In this document: piece by piece, positions 8,413-20,523 of the stretch | How positions within the stretch are numbered: position 1 is the stretch's first letter | How the letters are laid out: every line of letters begins with the position of its first letter | NCBI GenBank assembly: GCA_019689555.1 | Contig: JADGHE010000030.1 | Span: forward strand, 1 to 37,285 | DNA: 37,285 nt | Source: Variibacter sp. | Lineage (GTDB): Bacteria > Pseudomonadota > Alphaproteobacteria > Rhizobiales > Xanthobacteraceae | Reading direction: 5' to 3' | The notes under the pieces: generated by a model | Seen by the model: only the letters and a program-made list of their open reading frames with translations | What the model was told of the DNA's origin: nothing | The model's database searches: none | Translations under genes and position numbers: made by a program

Positions 8413-8918
8413 AGAAACCGACCACGCGGGCCTTCACGGCGCTCGCCGTGACGGCGGCGCTGTTCGGAGGTCTCGTGCTGTGGAACCCGTCGGGGCTCTA
8501 TCTCTGGCTCAAGGCCGCGCATGTGGTCGCCGTCATCGCCTGGATGGCGGGGATGCTCTACCTGCCGCGATTGTTCGTCTACCACAGCGAGGCCGGGCCG
8601 GGTTCGTCCCAGTCGGAGACGTTCAAGGTGATGGAACGTCGGCTGCTGGTGGCAATTATCAACCCGGCGATGGTTCTGACCTGGGTGCTCGGGCTGTGGC
8701 TGGCCTGGGAGGGTGGCTTCTTCCGTAGCGGTTGGCTGCACGCGAAACTGGCTCTCGTCCTCGCGATGTCCGGCTTGCACGGCTACTTGTCGGCCGCGGT
8801 GCGGGCGTTCGCCGAGGACCGCAACACCCGCTCGCCCCGCCACTGGCGGATCGTGAACGAGGTGCCGACTGTGCTGATGATCCTCGTCGTCGTTCTGGTG
8901 ATCGTAAAACCGTTCTGA
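8409..8918 (+). CDS. hemJ: HemJ-type protoporphyrinogen IX oxidase
   Basis: A 169-residue integral membrane protein with four predicted hydrophobic segments (about 9-25, 31-55, 79-100, 105-125, plus a C-terminal [12 protein letters not shown]). It carries the HemJ hallmarks [28 protein letters not shown], with two conserved His residues, and a [17 protein letters not shown] block. HemJ oxidises protoporphyrinogen IX to protoporphyrin IX in bacteria lacking HemG/HemY. The ATG overlaps the hemE stop (ATGA), so the two haem genes are translationally coupled. The first hydrophobic segment makes the protein slightly longer than the shortest homologues. Confidence 0.9.
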   Translation: MKKPTTRAFTALAVTAALFGGLVLWNPSGLYLWLKAAHVVAVIAWMAGMLYLPRLFVYHSEAGPGSSQSETFKVMERRLLVAIINPAMVLTWVLGLWLAWEGGFFRSGWLHAKLALVLAMSGLHGYLSAAVRAFAEDRNTRSPRHWRIVNEVPTVLMILVVVLVIVKPF

Positions 8919-9040
8919 AAGACGCGGCGAGGCCTCTTGCACCCCGCTCCGGCTTTTCCTATGTTCGAGTCACCTCCCCGAACGCAGGCGGATGCTTTCG
9001 AGTTTCGGTCAGAATTGATCGGCCGACGCATCGGGGTATC

Positions 9041-9060
9041 CGAAGCCTGTTGAGGCTTCG
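9041..9060 (+). promoter_or_regulatory. Perfect 8-bp hairpin in the rho leader
   Basis: CGAAGCCT (9041-9048), loop GTTG, AGGCTTCG (9053-9060) lies in the 233-bp gap between hemJ and rho, 91 bp ahead of the rho start. No T-run follows. rho genes are commonly autoregulated by attenuation in their leader, so this may take part; that is inference. Confidence 0.4.
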
Positions 9061-9151
9061 CTGCGCCGAAGACCTGCGATCAGTCCCTTCCCTGAGCCAG
9101 CGTCGACACGACTTTTCAGGCGCCGCCGGTTTTTCCCATAGGGCTACCCGC

Positions 9152-10417
<1,266 letters not shown>

Positions 10418-10422
10418 GGCGG

Positions 10423-10457
10423 GCCCCGCGCGCTTTCGCGGCGGCCCGACGCGGGGC
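10423..10457 (+). terminator. Possible hairpin terminator after rho
   Basis: GCCCCGCG (10423-10430) pairs with CGCGGGGC (10450-10457), with an internal alternative CGCG-CTTT-CGCG. It begins five bases past the rho stop. There is no T-tract, so termination is uncertain; the rho and DUF255 genes converge here. Confidence 0.35.
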
Positions 10458-10540
10458 GTGGCGGCGATCGGCCGCCTCACGCCGCGCAAATCGGCCTGCG
10501 CCGCAGGCGGAAACGGCAGCACGGCCGCGGCCGCAGGGCG

Positions 10541-12601
<2,061 letters not shown>

Positions 12602-12746
12602 ATGCGCCTCGCTGCGAGCGGATTGGGCCACGAAGGCGTGCGCGACGCAAGGACAATGCAATCGCGCGTCAAGGGTTGAGGCCGCAAATGAGCGCGGTTC
12701 CGTCCGCCCCCTTACGAGTTCGGAGCATACGCATTTGTTGCAAGAG

Positions 12747-14120
12747 GTGAGCAAGAGTTCGGCAACCATTTTCGCCCTGTCCTCGGGCCGGCCACCCGCG
12801 GCGATCGCGGTGGTGCGGGTTTCCGGTCCCGCGGCGCGCCTCGCGTTGGAGAAGCTCACGGGCAGGGTGCCGGAGCCGCGCAAGGCGGCACTGGCGCTCG
12901 TGCGCGATCCCAGGACGGGGGAGGCGATCGACCAGGCTCTGACTCTGTGGTTTCCCGGCCCGGGCAGCGAAACCGGGGAGGACATGGCCGAATTCCAACT
13001 TCACGGCGGACTGGCGGTCGTTGCCGCCACACTCGAGGCGCTCGGGCGGCTGCCGGGATTTCGGCCGGCGGAGGCGGGAGAGTTCACGCGGCGGGCATTC
13101 GTCAACGGGCGCCTCGATCTCACCGCGGTCGAGGCCTTGGCGGACCTGATCGGCGCGGAGACTGAGGCGCAGCGGCGCCAGGCGGTGCGGCAGCTCCGCG
13201 GCGCGCTCGGCAAGCGGGCGGAAGCCTGGCGCAGCCGTATCATCGAACTGCAGGCACTCATCGAGGCGAGCTTGGATTTTTCCGACGAGGGGGACGTGCC
13301 GGCCGATCTCGTGGAAACGGTCCTGCGTGGTGCGGGAGAGTTGGAGCGGGAGATCCGGCAGGTGCTCGCCGACGGGGGCCGGGGGGAACGCCTGCGCGAC
13401 GGCCTGACCATCGCCATCGCGGGGCCGCCCAATGCAGGGAAGTCGACGCTGTTCAACTGGCTGGCGGGGCGGGAGGCGGCGATCGTTTCGCCCTATCCCG
13501 GGACCACGCGCGACGTGCTGGAGGTGCATCTGGAGCTCCTCGGCTATCCGGTCACCGTGCTCGACACCGCCGGCGTGCGCATGAGCGACGATCCGGTGGA
13601 GCGGGAGGGCATCTTCCGGGCTCGTGCGCGCGCGGCGGAGGCGGATCTCGTGCTGTGGGTGGTCGATGCGACCGCGGACGGCGCGGGCGATTGCGATCTG
13701 GCGCGGCGGGGCGGAGCGGATCAGGGGTCCGTGTGGCGCGTCTTCAACAAGGCGGATCTCATCGATTCGGACGCGAAACGGTCGGCGCTCGGGGAGATGA
13801 AAAGTGCGGGCGACCGCTCCTTTGTCGTCTCGGCGCTGACGGAAAAGGGCCTGCCGGAGCTGCTGGCGGCGCTGGGGGACTTCGCGCGGGATCGCTTGTC
13901 GGCCGGCGACAGCGTGCTGATCACGCGCGCCCGGCACCGCCATGCGCTGAACGAAGCCGCCGAGGCGCTGGGCCGGGTGGCCGCCCGGGGCGCGGCGCAG
14001 GAGGACCTCATCGCCGAGGATCTGCGGGTCGCGGCGGCGTGCATGGGCCGGCTGGTGGGGCGCATCGACGTCGAGGACGTGCTGGATGCAATATTTCGGG
14101 ACTTCTGCATCGGGAAGTGA
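12747..14120 (+). CDS. mnmE: tRNA modification GTPase MnmE
   Basis: A 457-residue GTPase that, with MnmG, installs the (carboxymethyl)aminomethyl group on wobble U34 of certain tRNAs. It has an N-terminal tetrahydrofolate-binding domain ([24 protein letters not shown]), a helical domain, and an inserted G domain with G1 GPPNAGKST (226-234), G2 PGTTRD, G3 DTAG (273-276) and G4 NKAD. The C-terminal CIGK (454-457) has the catalytic-site Cys. The start is unclear: GTG 12747 ([10 protein letters not shown]) is taken, but TTG 12735 or 12738 lies a better distance from a GGAG at 12722. No ATG is suitable. It is the first gene of the mnmE-mnmG-rsmG-parA-parB cluster. Confidence 0.96.
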   Translation: MSKSSATIFALSSGRPPAAIAVVRVSGPAARLALEKLTGRVPEPRKAALALVRDPRTGEAIDQALTLWFPGPGSETGEDMAEFQLHGGLAVVAATLEALGRLPGFRPAEAGEFTRRAFVNGRLDLTAVEALADLIGAETEAQRRQAVRQLRGALGKRAEAWRSRIIELQALIEASLDFSDEGDVPADLVETVLRGAGELEREIRQVLADGGRGERLRDGLTIAIAGPPNAGKSTLFNWLAGREAAIVSPYPGTTRDVLEVHLELLGYPVTVLDTAGVRMSDDPVEREGIFRARARAAEADLVLWVVDATADGAGDCDLARRGGADQGSVWRVFNKADLIDSDAKRSALGEMKSAGDRSFVVSALTEKGLPELLAALGDFARDRLSAGDSVLITRARHRHALNEAAEALGRVAARGAAQEDLIAEDLRVAAACMGRLVGRIDVEDVLDAIFRDFCIGK

Positions 14121-14125
14121 CGGTC

Positions 14126-14145
14126 GGTGTTTCACGTGAAACACC
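14126..14145. other. parS: parS centromere site 1 (perfect palindrome)
   Basis: TGTTTCACGTGAAACA (14128-14143) equals the canonical ParB-binding parS consensus, and the palindrome extends to 20 bp (14126-14145). It lies in the 120-bp gap between mnmE and mnmG. Two GANTC sites follow at once (14146-14150, 14151-14155). parA and parB lie 2.7-3.5 kb downstream. Confidence 0.93.
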
Positions 14146-14240
14146 GATTCGATTCCGTAACGATTGTCCGCCGGCCGGGACGGGCGGATTAACGCGCCGT
14201 CGGGCCGGGCCCGAGCCAAGACAGGAAACGGAGTTCGGCG

Positions 14241-16112
14241 ATGACCGCGCGATTTGACGTGGTGGTGGTGGGGGGCGGGCATGCCGGCTGCGAGGCCGCG
14301 GCCGCGGCGGCGCGGTGCGGCGCACGCACGGCGCTCGTCACGCATCAGTTCCGCACGATCGGCGCCATGTCGTGCAACCCGGCGTTCGGCGGCCTAGGGA
14401 AGGGGCATCTCGTGCGCGAAATCGACGCCCTGGACGGCCTGATGGGCCGGGCGGCCGATCTCGCCGGCATCCAGTTCCGCGTGCTCAACCGCCGCAAGGG
14501 CCCGGCGGTCCGCGGGCCCCGCGCCCAGGCGGACCGCAAGCTTTACGCGCGCGCGATGCAGGCGGCCATCCGCGCCACCGCGAACCTCGAGGTCATCGAA
14601 GGGGAGGTCGAGGACCTCGTGGTGGCTGGTGGCGCGGCGGGAGGCGTGCGGCTCGCGGACGGCCGGGTTCTTGCGGCCGGCGCCGTCGTGCTCACGACGG
14701 GCACGTTTCTGCGCGGGCTCATCCATATCGGCGAACAGCAGATACCCGCCGGGCGGGTGGGGGAGCCGCCGTCCATCGGGCTCGCCGCGACCTTGGCCCG
14801 TCTCGGGCTCGCGCTGGGGCGGATGAAGACGGGCACGCCGCCGCGCCTCGACGGGCGGACCATCGATTGGGCGGCGCTGGAAATGCAGCCGGGCGACGAT
14901 CCGCCGGAGCCGTTCTCGGTGATGACGGACGCGCTGCCGAATCCGCAGGTCCAGTGCGGCATCACCCACACGACGGAGGCCACCCACGCGGTCATCCGCG
15001 CGAACGTCCATCGCTCGCCCATGTATTCGGGCCAGATCAAGAGCCGCGGGCCGCGCTATTGTCCCTCGATCGAGGACAAGATCGTCCGTTTCGCGGATCG
15101 CGACAGCCACCAAATCTTTCTCGAGCCGGAAGGGCTGGACGACCATACCGTCTACCCGAACGGCATTTCCACCTCCCTGCCGGCCGACGTGCAGGCCGCC
15201 CTGGTCGCCACGATCCCGGGCCTCGAGCGCGCGCGCATCATCCGCCCGGGTTATGCCATCGAATACGATCATGTGGACCCGCGGGAGCTCTCGCACAGCC
15301 TCGAGTGCAAGCGCCTGCCCCGGCTGTTTCTCGCCGGACAGATCAACGGCACCACCGGATACGAGGAGGCGGGCGCGCAGGGGCTGATTGCGGGGCTCAA
15401 CGCCGCAGCCCGGGCGGGCGGGAGCGCGCCCATCGTCATCGACCGCGCCGAAGGCTATGTCGGGGTGATGATCGACGACCTCGTGACGCGCGGGGTCACC
15501 GAGCCATACCGCATGTTTACGTCGCGCGCCGAGTACCGGCTCTCGCTGCGGGCGGACAATGCCGATCAGCGGCTGACCGGCCGCGGCATCGCGCTCGGCT
15601 GCGTCGGCGCCGAGCGCCGCCGCCGGTACGAGGCCAAGATGGCGGCGCTCGAGGAGCTGCGGCGGCTCGCCCGTTCGCTCACCCTGACGCCGAACGAGGC
15701 GGCCCGGCACGGGCTCTCCCTCAACATGGACGGCCAGAGGCGCTCCGCCTTCGACCTTTTGTCCTATCCGAACATCGGGTTCGCGGATCTGGTGCGCGTC
15801 TGGCCGCAGCTCGGCGCGTTCCCCGCGGCGGTCGCCCAGCAGCTCGAAATCGACGCGCGTTATGCCGTCTACCTCGACCGCCAGGCGGCCGACATCGCGG
15901 CCTATCGCCGAGACGAGAGCCTGAGGCTGCCGCCCGACCTCGACTATGAGGCGATCCGCGGGCTGTCCACCGAAGTCCGCCAGAAGCTCGCCGCCGCGAG
16001 GCCCGAGACGATCGGCCAGGCCGCGCGGATCGACGGCGTGACGCCCGCCGCGTTGACGCTGCTTGCGGCGCGGGTGCGCCGCGGCGGTGCCCTGAGCCGC
16101 GCCGCGTCATGA
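14241..16112 (+). CDS. mnmG: tRNA uridine-5-carboxymethylaminomethyl modification enzyme MnmG (GidA)
   Basis: A 623-residue FAD-dependent partner of MnmE in wobble-U34 modification. The FAD Rossmann motif is [16 protein letters not shown] with GGGHAG at 11-16. Further family blocks are [78 protein letters not shown] and [17 protein letters not shown]. Cys residues of the NPAFGG and the [12 protein letters not shown] segments are conserved. The C-terminal helical MnmE-binding domain is intact. The start ATG 14241 follows AGGAAACGGAG. The stop overlaps the rsmG start (ATGA). Confidence 0.98.
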   Translation: MTARFDVVVVGGGHAGCEAAAAAARCGARTALVTHQFRTIGAMSCNPAFGGLGKGHLVREIDALDGLMGRAADLAGIQFRVLNRRKGPAVRGPRAQADRKLYARAMQAAIRATANLEVIEGEVEDLVVAGGAAGGVRLADGRVLAAGAVVLTTGTFLRGLIHIGEQQIPAGRVGEPPSIGLAATLARLGLALGRMKTGTPPRLDGRTIDWAALEMQPGDDPPEPFSVMTDALPNPQVQCGITHTTEATHAVIRANVHRSPMYSGQIKSRGPRYCPSIEDKIVRFADRDSHQIFLEPEGLDDHTVYPNGISTSLPADVQAALVATIPGLERARIIRPGYAIEYDHVDPRELSHSLECKRLPRLFLAGQINGTTGYEEAGAQGLIAGLNAAARAGGSAPIVIDRAEGYVGVMIDDLVTRGVTEPYRMFTSRAEYRLSLRADNADQRLTGRGIALGCVGAERRRRYEAKMAALEELRRLARSLTLTPNEAARHGLSLNMDGQRRSAFDLLSYPNIGFADLVRVWPQLGAFPAAVAQQLEIDARYAVYLDRQAADIAAYRRDESLRLPPDLDYEAIRGLSTEVRQKLAAARPETIGQAARIDGVTPAALTLLAARVRRGGALSRAAS

Positions 16113-16792
16113 GCCGGAGCGGCGGCACGGTCCCGAATCTCGAGCGCGACAAGGCGCAGGCCCTCGCGCTCACCCCTGTTTCACGTGAAACGGAGGCGCG
16201 CCTCGACCGGCTGGTCGAGCTCCTTCTTTTATGGCAGGGGCGCATGAATCTCGTGGCGGCCTCGACCCTGCCGACCCTGTGGACGCGCCATATCGCCGAT
16301 TCGCTGCAATTGATCCCGCTCGCGCCGGAGGCGCGCATATGGATCGACCTCGGCACCGGGCCGGGCTTTCCGGGGCTCGTCATCGCCTGCGCGCTCGCCG
16401 AGCGCGCCGGCGCCACGGTGCATCTCGTCGAAAGCAACAGCCGCAAGGCCGCCTTCCTGCGGGAGGCTGCGCGCGTCACCCAAGCGCCGGCGCAGGTCCA
16501 CCTTGAGCGCATCGAGGATTTCGTCGCCGCCTGGGCGCAGCCCGCCGACGTCGTGACCGCGAGGGCGCTTGCACCGCTGCCGCGCCTCATCGCCTACGCC
16601 GCGCCGCTGTTGGAAAAGGGCGCGCGCGGCCTGTTTTTGAAGGGGCAAGATTTAGACACCGAATTGACCGAAACTGCAAAATGTTGGAAAGTTGAAGCCG
16701 ACATCGTCCCCAGCGTGACCGATTCCCGCGGCCGGATCCTCATCGTCCGCGGCGTGCAACGGCTTCACCCTCCAGGGCTCTTTGGATTCTGA
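16109..16792 (+). CDS. rsmG: 16S rRNA (guanine527-N7)-methyltransferase RsmG (GidB)
   Basis: A 227-residue SAM-dependent methyltransferase that modifies G527 of 16S rRNA. The SAM-binding motif is [18 protein letters not shown], followed by [15 protein letters not shown] and [30 protein letters not shown] is the N-terminal family block. Codons for VSRET contain a parS site, so the gene body doubles as part of the centromere. It overlaps mnmG by four bases and is followed by parA after a short gap; the four GANTC sites at 16785-16805 straddle its stop codon. It is slightly longer than the E. coli enzyme, mainly at the N-terminus. Confidence 0.97.
   Translation: MSRSGGTVPNLERDKAQALALTPVSRETEARLDRLVELLLLWQGRMNLVAASTLPTLWTRHIADSLQLIPLAPEARIWIDLGTGPGFPGLVIACALAERAGATVHLVESNSRKAAFLREAARVTQAPAQVHLERIEDFVAAWAQPADVVTARALAPLPRLIAYAAPLLEKGARGLFLKGQDLDTELTETAKCWKVEADIVPSVTDSRGRILIVRGVQRLHPPGLFGF
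16177..16192. other. parS: parS centromere site 2 (inside rsmG)
   Basis: The 14-bp palindrome GTTTCACGTGAAAC (16178-16191) is an exact parS core; the flanking bases T and G break the outer palindrome on one side. It lies near the 5' end of rsmG, 2.05 kb from site 1. Confidence 0.9.
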
Positions 16793-16805
16793 ATCGAATC
16801 GATTC
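16785..16805. promoter_or_regulatory. Cluster of four GANTC sites before parA
   Basis: GATTC 16785-16789, GAATC 16791-16795, GAATC 16796-16800 and GATTC 16801-16805 pack four CcrM-type methylation sites into 21 bp. The last 12 bases are part of a 14-bp perfect palindrome TCGAATCGATTCGA (16794-16807). The cluster ends 27 bp before the parA ATG, so it could set parA expression by methylation state or be an operator; that is inference. Confidence 0.5.
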
Positions 16806-16832
16806 GACGGCGGAACGATTGCGGCGATTGCA

Positions 16833-17645
16833 ATGACGACCATGGCTCGCATGCGGGTGCTCGCCCTGGCCAATCAGAAGGGAGGCGTCGGAAAAACCAC
16901 CACGGCCATCAATCTCGGCACCGCGCTTGCGGCGATCGGCGAGCGCGTGCTCATCGTCGACCTCGATCCGCAGGGCAACGCCTCGACCGGCCTCGGCATC
17001 GGCCAGCGCGAGCGACAGCGCTCCACCTACGATGTGCTTCTCGGCGATCTGCCCTTGCGCGAGGCCGTGCGCGAGACGGCGGTGCCGCGGCTGCACATCG
17101 TGCCGGCGACCGTGGACCTGTCCGGCTTCGAACTTCAGGTTGCTAACGACCGCAACCGCGCGTTCCGGCTGCGCAACGCCCTCGCCGCGCTTAATGCCGG
17201 CGCCGCGCCTGACGCCGACTATACCTATGTGCTGATCGACTGCCCGCCCTCGCTCAATCTCGTCACCGTCAACGCCATGGTCGCGGCCGACGCCATCTTG
17301 GTGCCGCTGCAGTGCGAGTTCTTCGCGCTCGAGGGCCTCTCGCAGCTGCTCAAGACGGTGGAGCAGGTGAAGGCCACGCTGAACCCGGCGCTGGCGATCC
17401 ACGGAATCGTGCTCACCATGTACGACGCGCGCAACAACCTCTCCGGCCAGGTGGTGGCGGACGTGCGCGGCTTCATGGGCGACAAGGTCTATCAGACGAT
17501 CATCCCGCGCAATGTGCGCGTTTCGGAGGCGCCGTCGCACGGCAAGCCGGTGCTGCTCTACGACCTCAAATGCGTTGGCAGCCAGGCCTATCTGCGGCTC
17601 GCCTCCGAGATCATCCAGCGTGAGAAGGCTCTGCGGGCGGCGTGA
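16833..17645 (+). CDS. parA: Chromosome partitioning ATPase ParA (Soj)
   Basis: A 270-residue deviant-Walker ATPase. KGGVGKTT is at 16-23 with the signature Lys (16) ahead of the P-loop. VLIVDLDPQGNASTGLGI (Walker A' Asp), DYTYVLIDCPPSLNLVTVNA and PLQCEFFALEGLSQLL follow. ParA binds DNA nonspecifically as an ATP dimer and moves ParB-parS complexes to segregate the origin. Candidate starts are ATG 16833, 16842 and 16851; 16833 is taken. An extension to a TTG at 16782 would overlap rsmG and adds residues not typical of ParA. parB follows with a one-base overlap. The two parS sites lie upstream in the same cluster. Confidence 0.97.
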   Translation: MTTMARMRVLALANQKGGVGKTTTAINLGTALAAIGERVLIVDLDPQGNASTGLGIGQRERQRSTYDVLLGDLPLREAVRETAVPRLHIVPATVDLSGFELQVANDRNRAFRLRNALAALNAGAAPDADYTYVLIDCPPSLNLVTVNAMVAADAILVPLQCEFFALEGLSQLLKTVEQVKATLNPALAIHGIVLTMYDARNNLSGQVVADVRGFMGDKVYQTIIPRNVRVSEAPSHGKPVLLYDLKCVGSQAYLRLASEIIQREKALRAA

Positions 17646-18520
17646 TGGCGGAGGACGCGGCAAGGCCCCGGCTGGGGCGCGGCCTGGCGGCGCTGATCGG
17701 CGACGTTGGCGACGAGCAGGCGGTGATCGAGCGCGCGCGCGGCCAGCGCCGCGTGCCGATCGAATTTCTGCGGCCGAACCCGCGCAATCCCCGCCGCGAC
17801 TTCAGCCAGGCCGAGCTCGAGGAGCTCGCGGCCTCGATCCGCGAACGCGGCATCATCCAGCCGATCCTGGTGCGCGCGGTGCGCGGCGTGCCCGACGCCT
17901 ACGAGATCATCGCCGGCGAGCGGCGCTGGCGCGCCGCCCAGCAGGCCGGCCTGCACGACGTGCCGATCGTCGTCGTCGAAGCGAGCGACCGCGAATCGCT
18001 CGAACTCGCCATCATCGAAAACGTCCAGCGCGAGGACCTCAACCCGATCGAGGAAGCCATGGGCTACGCCGCGCTGGGGGAGGAGTTCGGCTACAGCCAG
18101 GACGAAATCGCCCGGATCGTTGGCAAGAGCCGGCCGCACGTCGCCAACACGCTGCGGCTGTTGAAGCTCCCGGACACGGTGAAGGCCCATGTCCGCGCGG
18201 GCAAACTCACGGCCGGACACGCCCGTCTGCTGGTCGGGCAGCCGAACGCGGAGGAGCTCGCCGAGGAGATCATCGCGCGCGGGCTCAATGTGCGCCAGGT
18301 CGAGGCCATGGCCCGCGCCGACGGCGCCGCGCAGGCGCGGGCCGTGCGCAAGCCCCGCGCCGCCAAGGACGCCGACACGCTGGCGCTCGAAAAGCGCGTC
18401 TCCGACGCGCTGGGGCTCGAGGTCAGCGTCGACCACCGGGGCGACGGCGGCACCCTGCACATCCGCTACCGCAGCCTCGAGCAGCTCGAGGACGTGCTGC
18501 GCCGGCTCGAGCGGCCCTGA
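17645..18520 (+). CDS. parB: Chromosome partitioning protein ParB (Spo0J), CTPase
   Basis: A 291-residue parS-binding CTP switch. The N-terminal ParA-interacting segment is RLGRGLAALIGD (9-20). The CTP-binding domain has LRPNPRNPRRDF, RERGIIQPILVR and the arginine box GERRWRAA (91-98), followed by IIENVQREDLNPIEEA. A helix-turn-helix follows (YSQDEIARIVGKSRPHVANTLRLLKL) that contacts parS. A short C-terminal dimerisation domain ends the protein (LHIRYRSLEQLEDVLRRLER). The ATG at 17645 overlaps the parA stop. ParB loads at parS and spreads. No further gene follows before the decayed Doc locus. Confidence 0.97.
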   Translation: MAEDAARPRLGRGLAALIGDVGDEQAVIERARGQRRVPIEFLRPNPRNPRRDFSQAELEELAASIRERGIIQPILVRAVRGVPDAYEIIAGERRWRAAQQAGLHDVPIVVVEASDRESLELAIIENVQREDLNPIEEAMGYAALGEEFGYSQDEIARIVGKSRPHVANTLRLLKLPDTVKAHVRAGKLTAGHARLLVGQPNAEELAEEIIARGLNVRQVEAMARADGAAQARAVRKPRAAKDADTLALEKRVSDALGLEVSVDHRGDGGTLHIRYRSLEQLEDVLRRLERP

Positions 18521-18626
18521 GCAAGGCTGCACGACGGTCGTCGACCAGATCGTTCATGCGCGCTTTCAAAGCATCGGAGGCGGCGGGAGCCGGCATCGAT
18601 TGCTATTTCTACGGGATCGTCCCCTT

Positions 18627-18657
18627 AAAGCACATATTGCCAAAAAGCACATATTGC
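18627..18657. repeat. Tandem 14-bp direct repeat
   Basis: AAAGCACATATTGC occurs at 18627-18640 and again at 18644-18657, with a 17-bp period and a 3-base spacer. The core GCACATATTGC is near-palindromic. It sits at the 3' end of the decayed Doc gene, about 107 bp after parB. It could be a tandem operator or the scar of a past insertion; no function is shown. Confidence 0.5.
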
Positions 18658-19045
18658 TAAAGTCGGACGCTGCGCAGTTTGAGCCAGCCAACCAACTCAT
18701 CAAAAGACATTTCACGGTTGACGACCGCCAGAACCATGGCCTCCAGGGCAGCCTCGATGGACCCGTTCACCCCTGTCGGTTGGCGCAGACGATACCCGCT
18801 TCTGAGCAAGAAGGTGCAACTGAATGAGAGTGGTTCTTTTGTTGCCATCTGCAAAGCCGTGATTGCTGGCCATTGACTGAACCAGCGCGGCTGCCTTCCT
18901 CTCGATGGTTCTGTAATACCGCTATAGGGGCGCTCAATGGCCGATTGCACCAAAGGGAGGTTCGGAATCCCGTCAACACCACCAAATTTAAGCGCACGTT
19001 TGGTGGGCGCTTAACGCGTCGGCCAGTGTCAGCCTGTAATGCCGC
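18657..19045 (-). pseudogene. Doc/Fic-type (death-on-curing) toxin, frameshifted
   Basis: On the minus strand, from about 19035, HYRLTLADALSAHQT reads in one frame. A one-base shift near 18989 gives ALKFGGVDGIPNLPLVQSAIE, then a shift near 18918 gives YYRTIERKAAALVQSMASNH and GFADGNKRTTLIQLHLLA. A third shift near 18814 returns to RSGYRLRQ, FDELVGWLKLRS and the stop at 18657-18659. Together this matches the Doc family, including the Fic-like active-site motif HGFADGNKR. No start codon is seen for the toxin itself. Because the housekeeping genes on both sides are intact, real decay is more likely than poor sequence. In-frame fragments of 98 and 76 residues are by-products of the shifts. Confidence 0.72.
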
Positions 19046-19335
19046 TTACCGAGCGGCCAACCGCTCAGGGCGCGGCCGTACAGACTTACGGCCTCGTCCA
19101 TAGCGCGTGTAGAGGACCCGCTGGTGGTGATCGTCTTGATCCGTCCATCGCTAGCCAGCCGCCACACTTCCCGACCGCCGCGAGACTTCTCGACATTGAT
19201 GACACGAACCGCGTCGCCGGCTCTCGTTCGTCCGCGCGCGACATACCCGCCAGACTTCTTGTGAGTAGCCACCACGACACGGCCCTCCTCGGCACGCAGA
19301 AATAAGGGCACTTTGTTGGTGGTCGTCACCGACAT
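19046..19335 (-). pseudogene. Small hypothetical protein upstream of doc (possible antitoxin), frameshifted 3' end
   Basis: From ATG 19335 the frame reads MSVTTTNKVPLFLRAEEGRV, VVATHKKSGGYVARGRTRAG and VWRLASDGRIKTITTSGSS, then RAMDEAVSLYGRAL. Restoring one base near 19064 would give ALKRLAAR and a stop at 19048-19046, just before the toxin segment. Without that repair the frame runs on into the toxin remnant as a 115-residue fusion ending at 18988. The linear position, immediately upstream of a Doc-type toxin, suggests an antitoxin or regulator, though it does not resemble Phd. The family is recalled only loosely from Rhizobiales hypotheticals, so the function is left open. Confidence 0.5.
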
Positions 19336-19392
19336 ACAGATTCACAGGTTCCGCTGACTTAAGGTCCAGAGGCCGGGCCGGGTCGCGCCCTC

Positions 19393-20430
19393 TCACATGA
19401 GCCCGAGGTTTTTCGCCCGGGCCGAGCGGGCGATCGTCAACAGAGCGTGGCGCGCGAGCGACTCCTCAGGCTTTGCGCCGGTGCGGCGCATGGCGAGCAC
19501 GGTGTCGGCGAGCGCGCCCATCGCGGCCTCGAGACGCGGCGCCGTCCACTGCCGCAGCGCGGCCTTGACCGCGCCTTCGCGCCGGAAGTGAATGCGGCTC
19601 TGGCGGAAAAGCTCGTCGAGCGGCGTGCCGGCCTCGATCGCCAGCCGCATCTTGTGGAGCTGCGCCGCGTGGCGCACGCCCGCGCCGACGATGACCTGCG
19701 CCGGCGTGCCGGAGGCGACGAGCCGTGAAAACTGCGCCTCCACCTCCGCAGGCTGGCCCGCAAAGGCCGCGTCGAGAACCGTGTCGATCGCCAGGGCCGA
19801 TGCGTCGGCGACCACCGCGAGCACATCGTCGAGCCCGACGGTCTTCTGCCCGTGCGCATAGAGCGCGAGCTTGCGCAGCTCGTTGCGGGTCGCGCGCCGG
19901 TCGGCGCCGAGCAGCGGGGCGAGCGCCGCCCGCGCCTCCGGCGCAAGCGCAAGGCCCGCCGCGCGCATCTCCTCGTCGATCACGCGCTCCACGTCACGGT
20001 CGGAATCGGCATAGCAGGCCAGCACCGCGACGCGCGGGGCGCGCTCGCACAGGGTGCGCAGCGGCGCGTTGCGCTTGAGGTCGCCGGCCTCGATGACGAC
20101 GCGACAATCCTTCAGCGGCATCGCCATCACGGCCTCGATCGCCGCGACGAAGCTGCGGCTCCCGGCGCGTACCCAGATGGCGCGGCGCCCGCCGAACATG
20201 GGAATGGCCTGCACCTCGTCCACGAGCCGCGCCGGATCGGCGGCGAGCTCGTCGCCGGAGAGCCGCGTCACGGCGAAGGGATCCGCCATATCGTCGACGC
20301 TCGTGCGCACGATCGCCTCCGCCCGCTCGCTCACGAGCCCGGCGTCAGGGCCGAATACGAGCACGATCGGCTGCGCGGGATCGGGCCGCGCGAGGAATGC
20401 CTCGATCTGCTGAGGTCGGAGAAGCGTCAT
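19393..20430 (-). CDS. holA: DNA polymerase III delta subunit
   Basis: A 345-residue clamp-loader subunit that opens the beta sliding clamp. It is recognised from VLVFGPDAGLVSERAEAIVRT at the N-terminus, DPFAVTRLSGDELAADPARLVDEVQAIPMFGGRRAIWV, and the C-terminal RHAAQLHKMRLAIEAG and RIHFRREGAVKAALRQW region. As in HolA generally, the AAA+ fold is degenerate and has no functional P-loop. It lies 94 bp downstream of lptE in the same minus-strand cluster as leuS. Its 3' end is next to the decayed toxin locus that separates it from parB. Confidence 0.95.
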   Translation of the reverse strand: MTLLRPQQIEAFLARPDPAQPIVLVFGPDAGLVSERAEAIVRTSVDDMADPFAVTRLSGDELAADPARLVDEVQAIPMFGGRRAIWVRAGSRSFVAAIEAVMAMPLKDCRVVIEAGDLKRNAPLRTLCERAPRVAVLACYADSDRDVERVIDEEMRAAGLALAPEARAALAPLLGADRRATRNELRKLALYAHGQKTVGLDDVLAVVADASALAIDTVLDAAFAGQPAEVEAQFSRLVASGTPAQVIVGAGVRHAAQLHKMRLAIEAGTPLDELFRQSRIHFRREGAVKAALRQWTAPRLEAAMGALADTVLAMRRTGAKPEESLARHALLTIARSARAKNLGLM

Positions 20431-20523
20431 CGCAGCGCGGATGTTCCCGGCCCTGCCTGAACGGGCGAAACCGAACGATCGGGCGAGCCGCCCCGGCGCA
20501 GGCCCGCCGCGCGGCGGCGCCGG

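Noticed and set aside
14315-15949. 544-codon plus-strand frame
   Set aside because: It is a shifted frame within mnmG; composition is Arg/Gly/Pro-rich and lacks domains.
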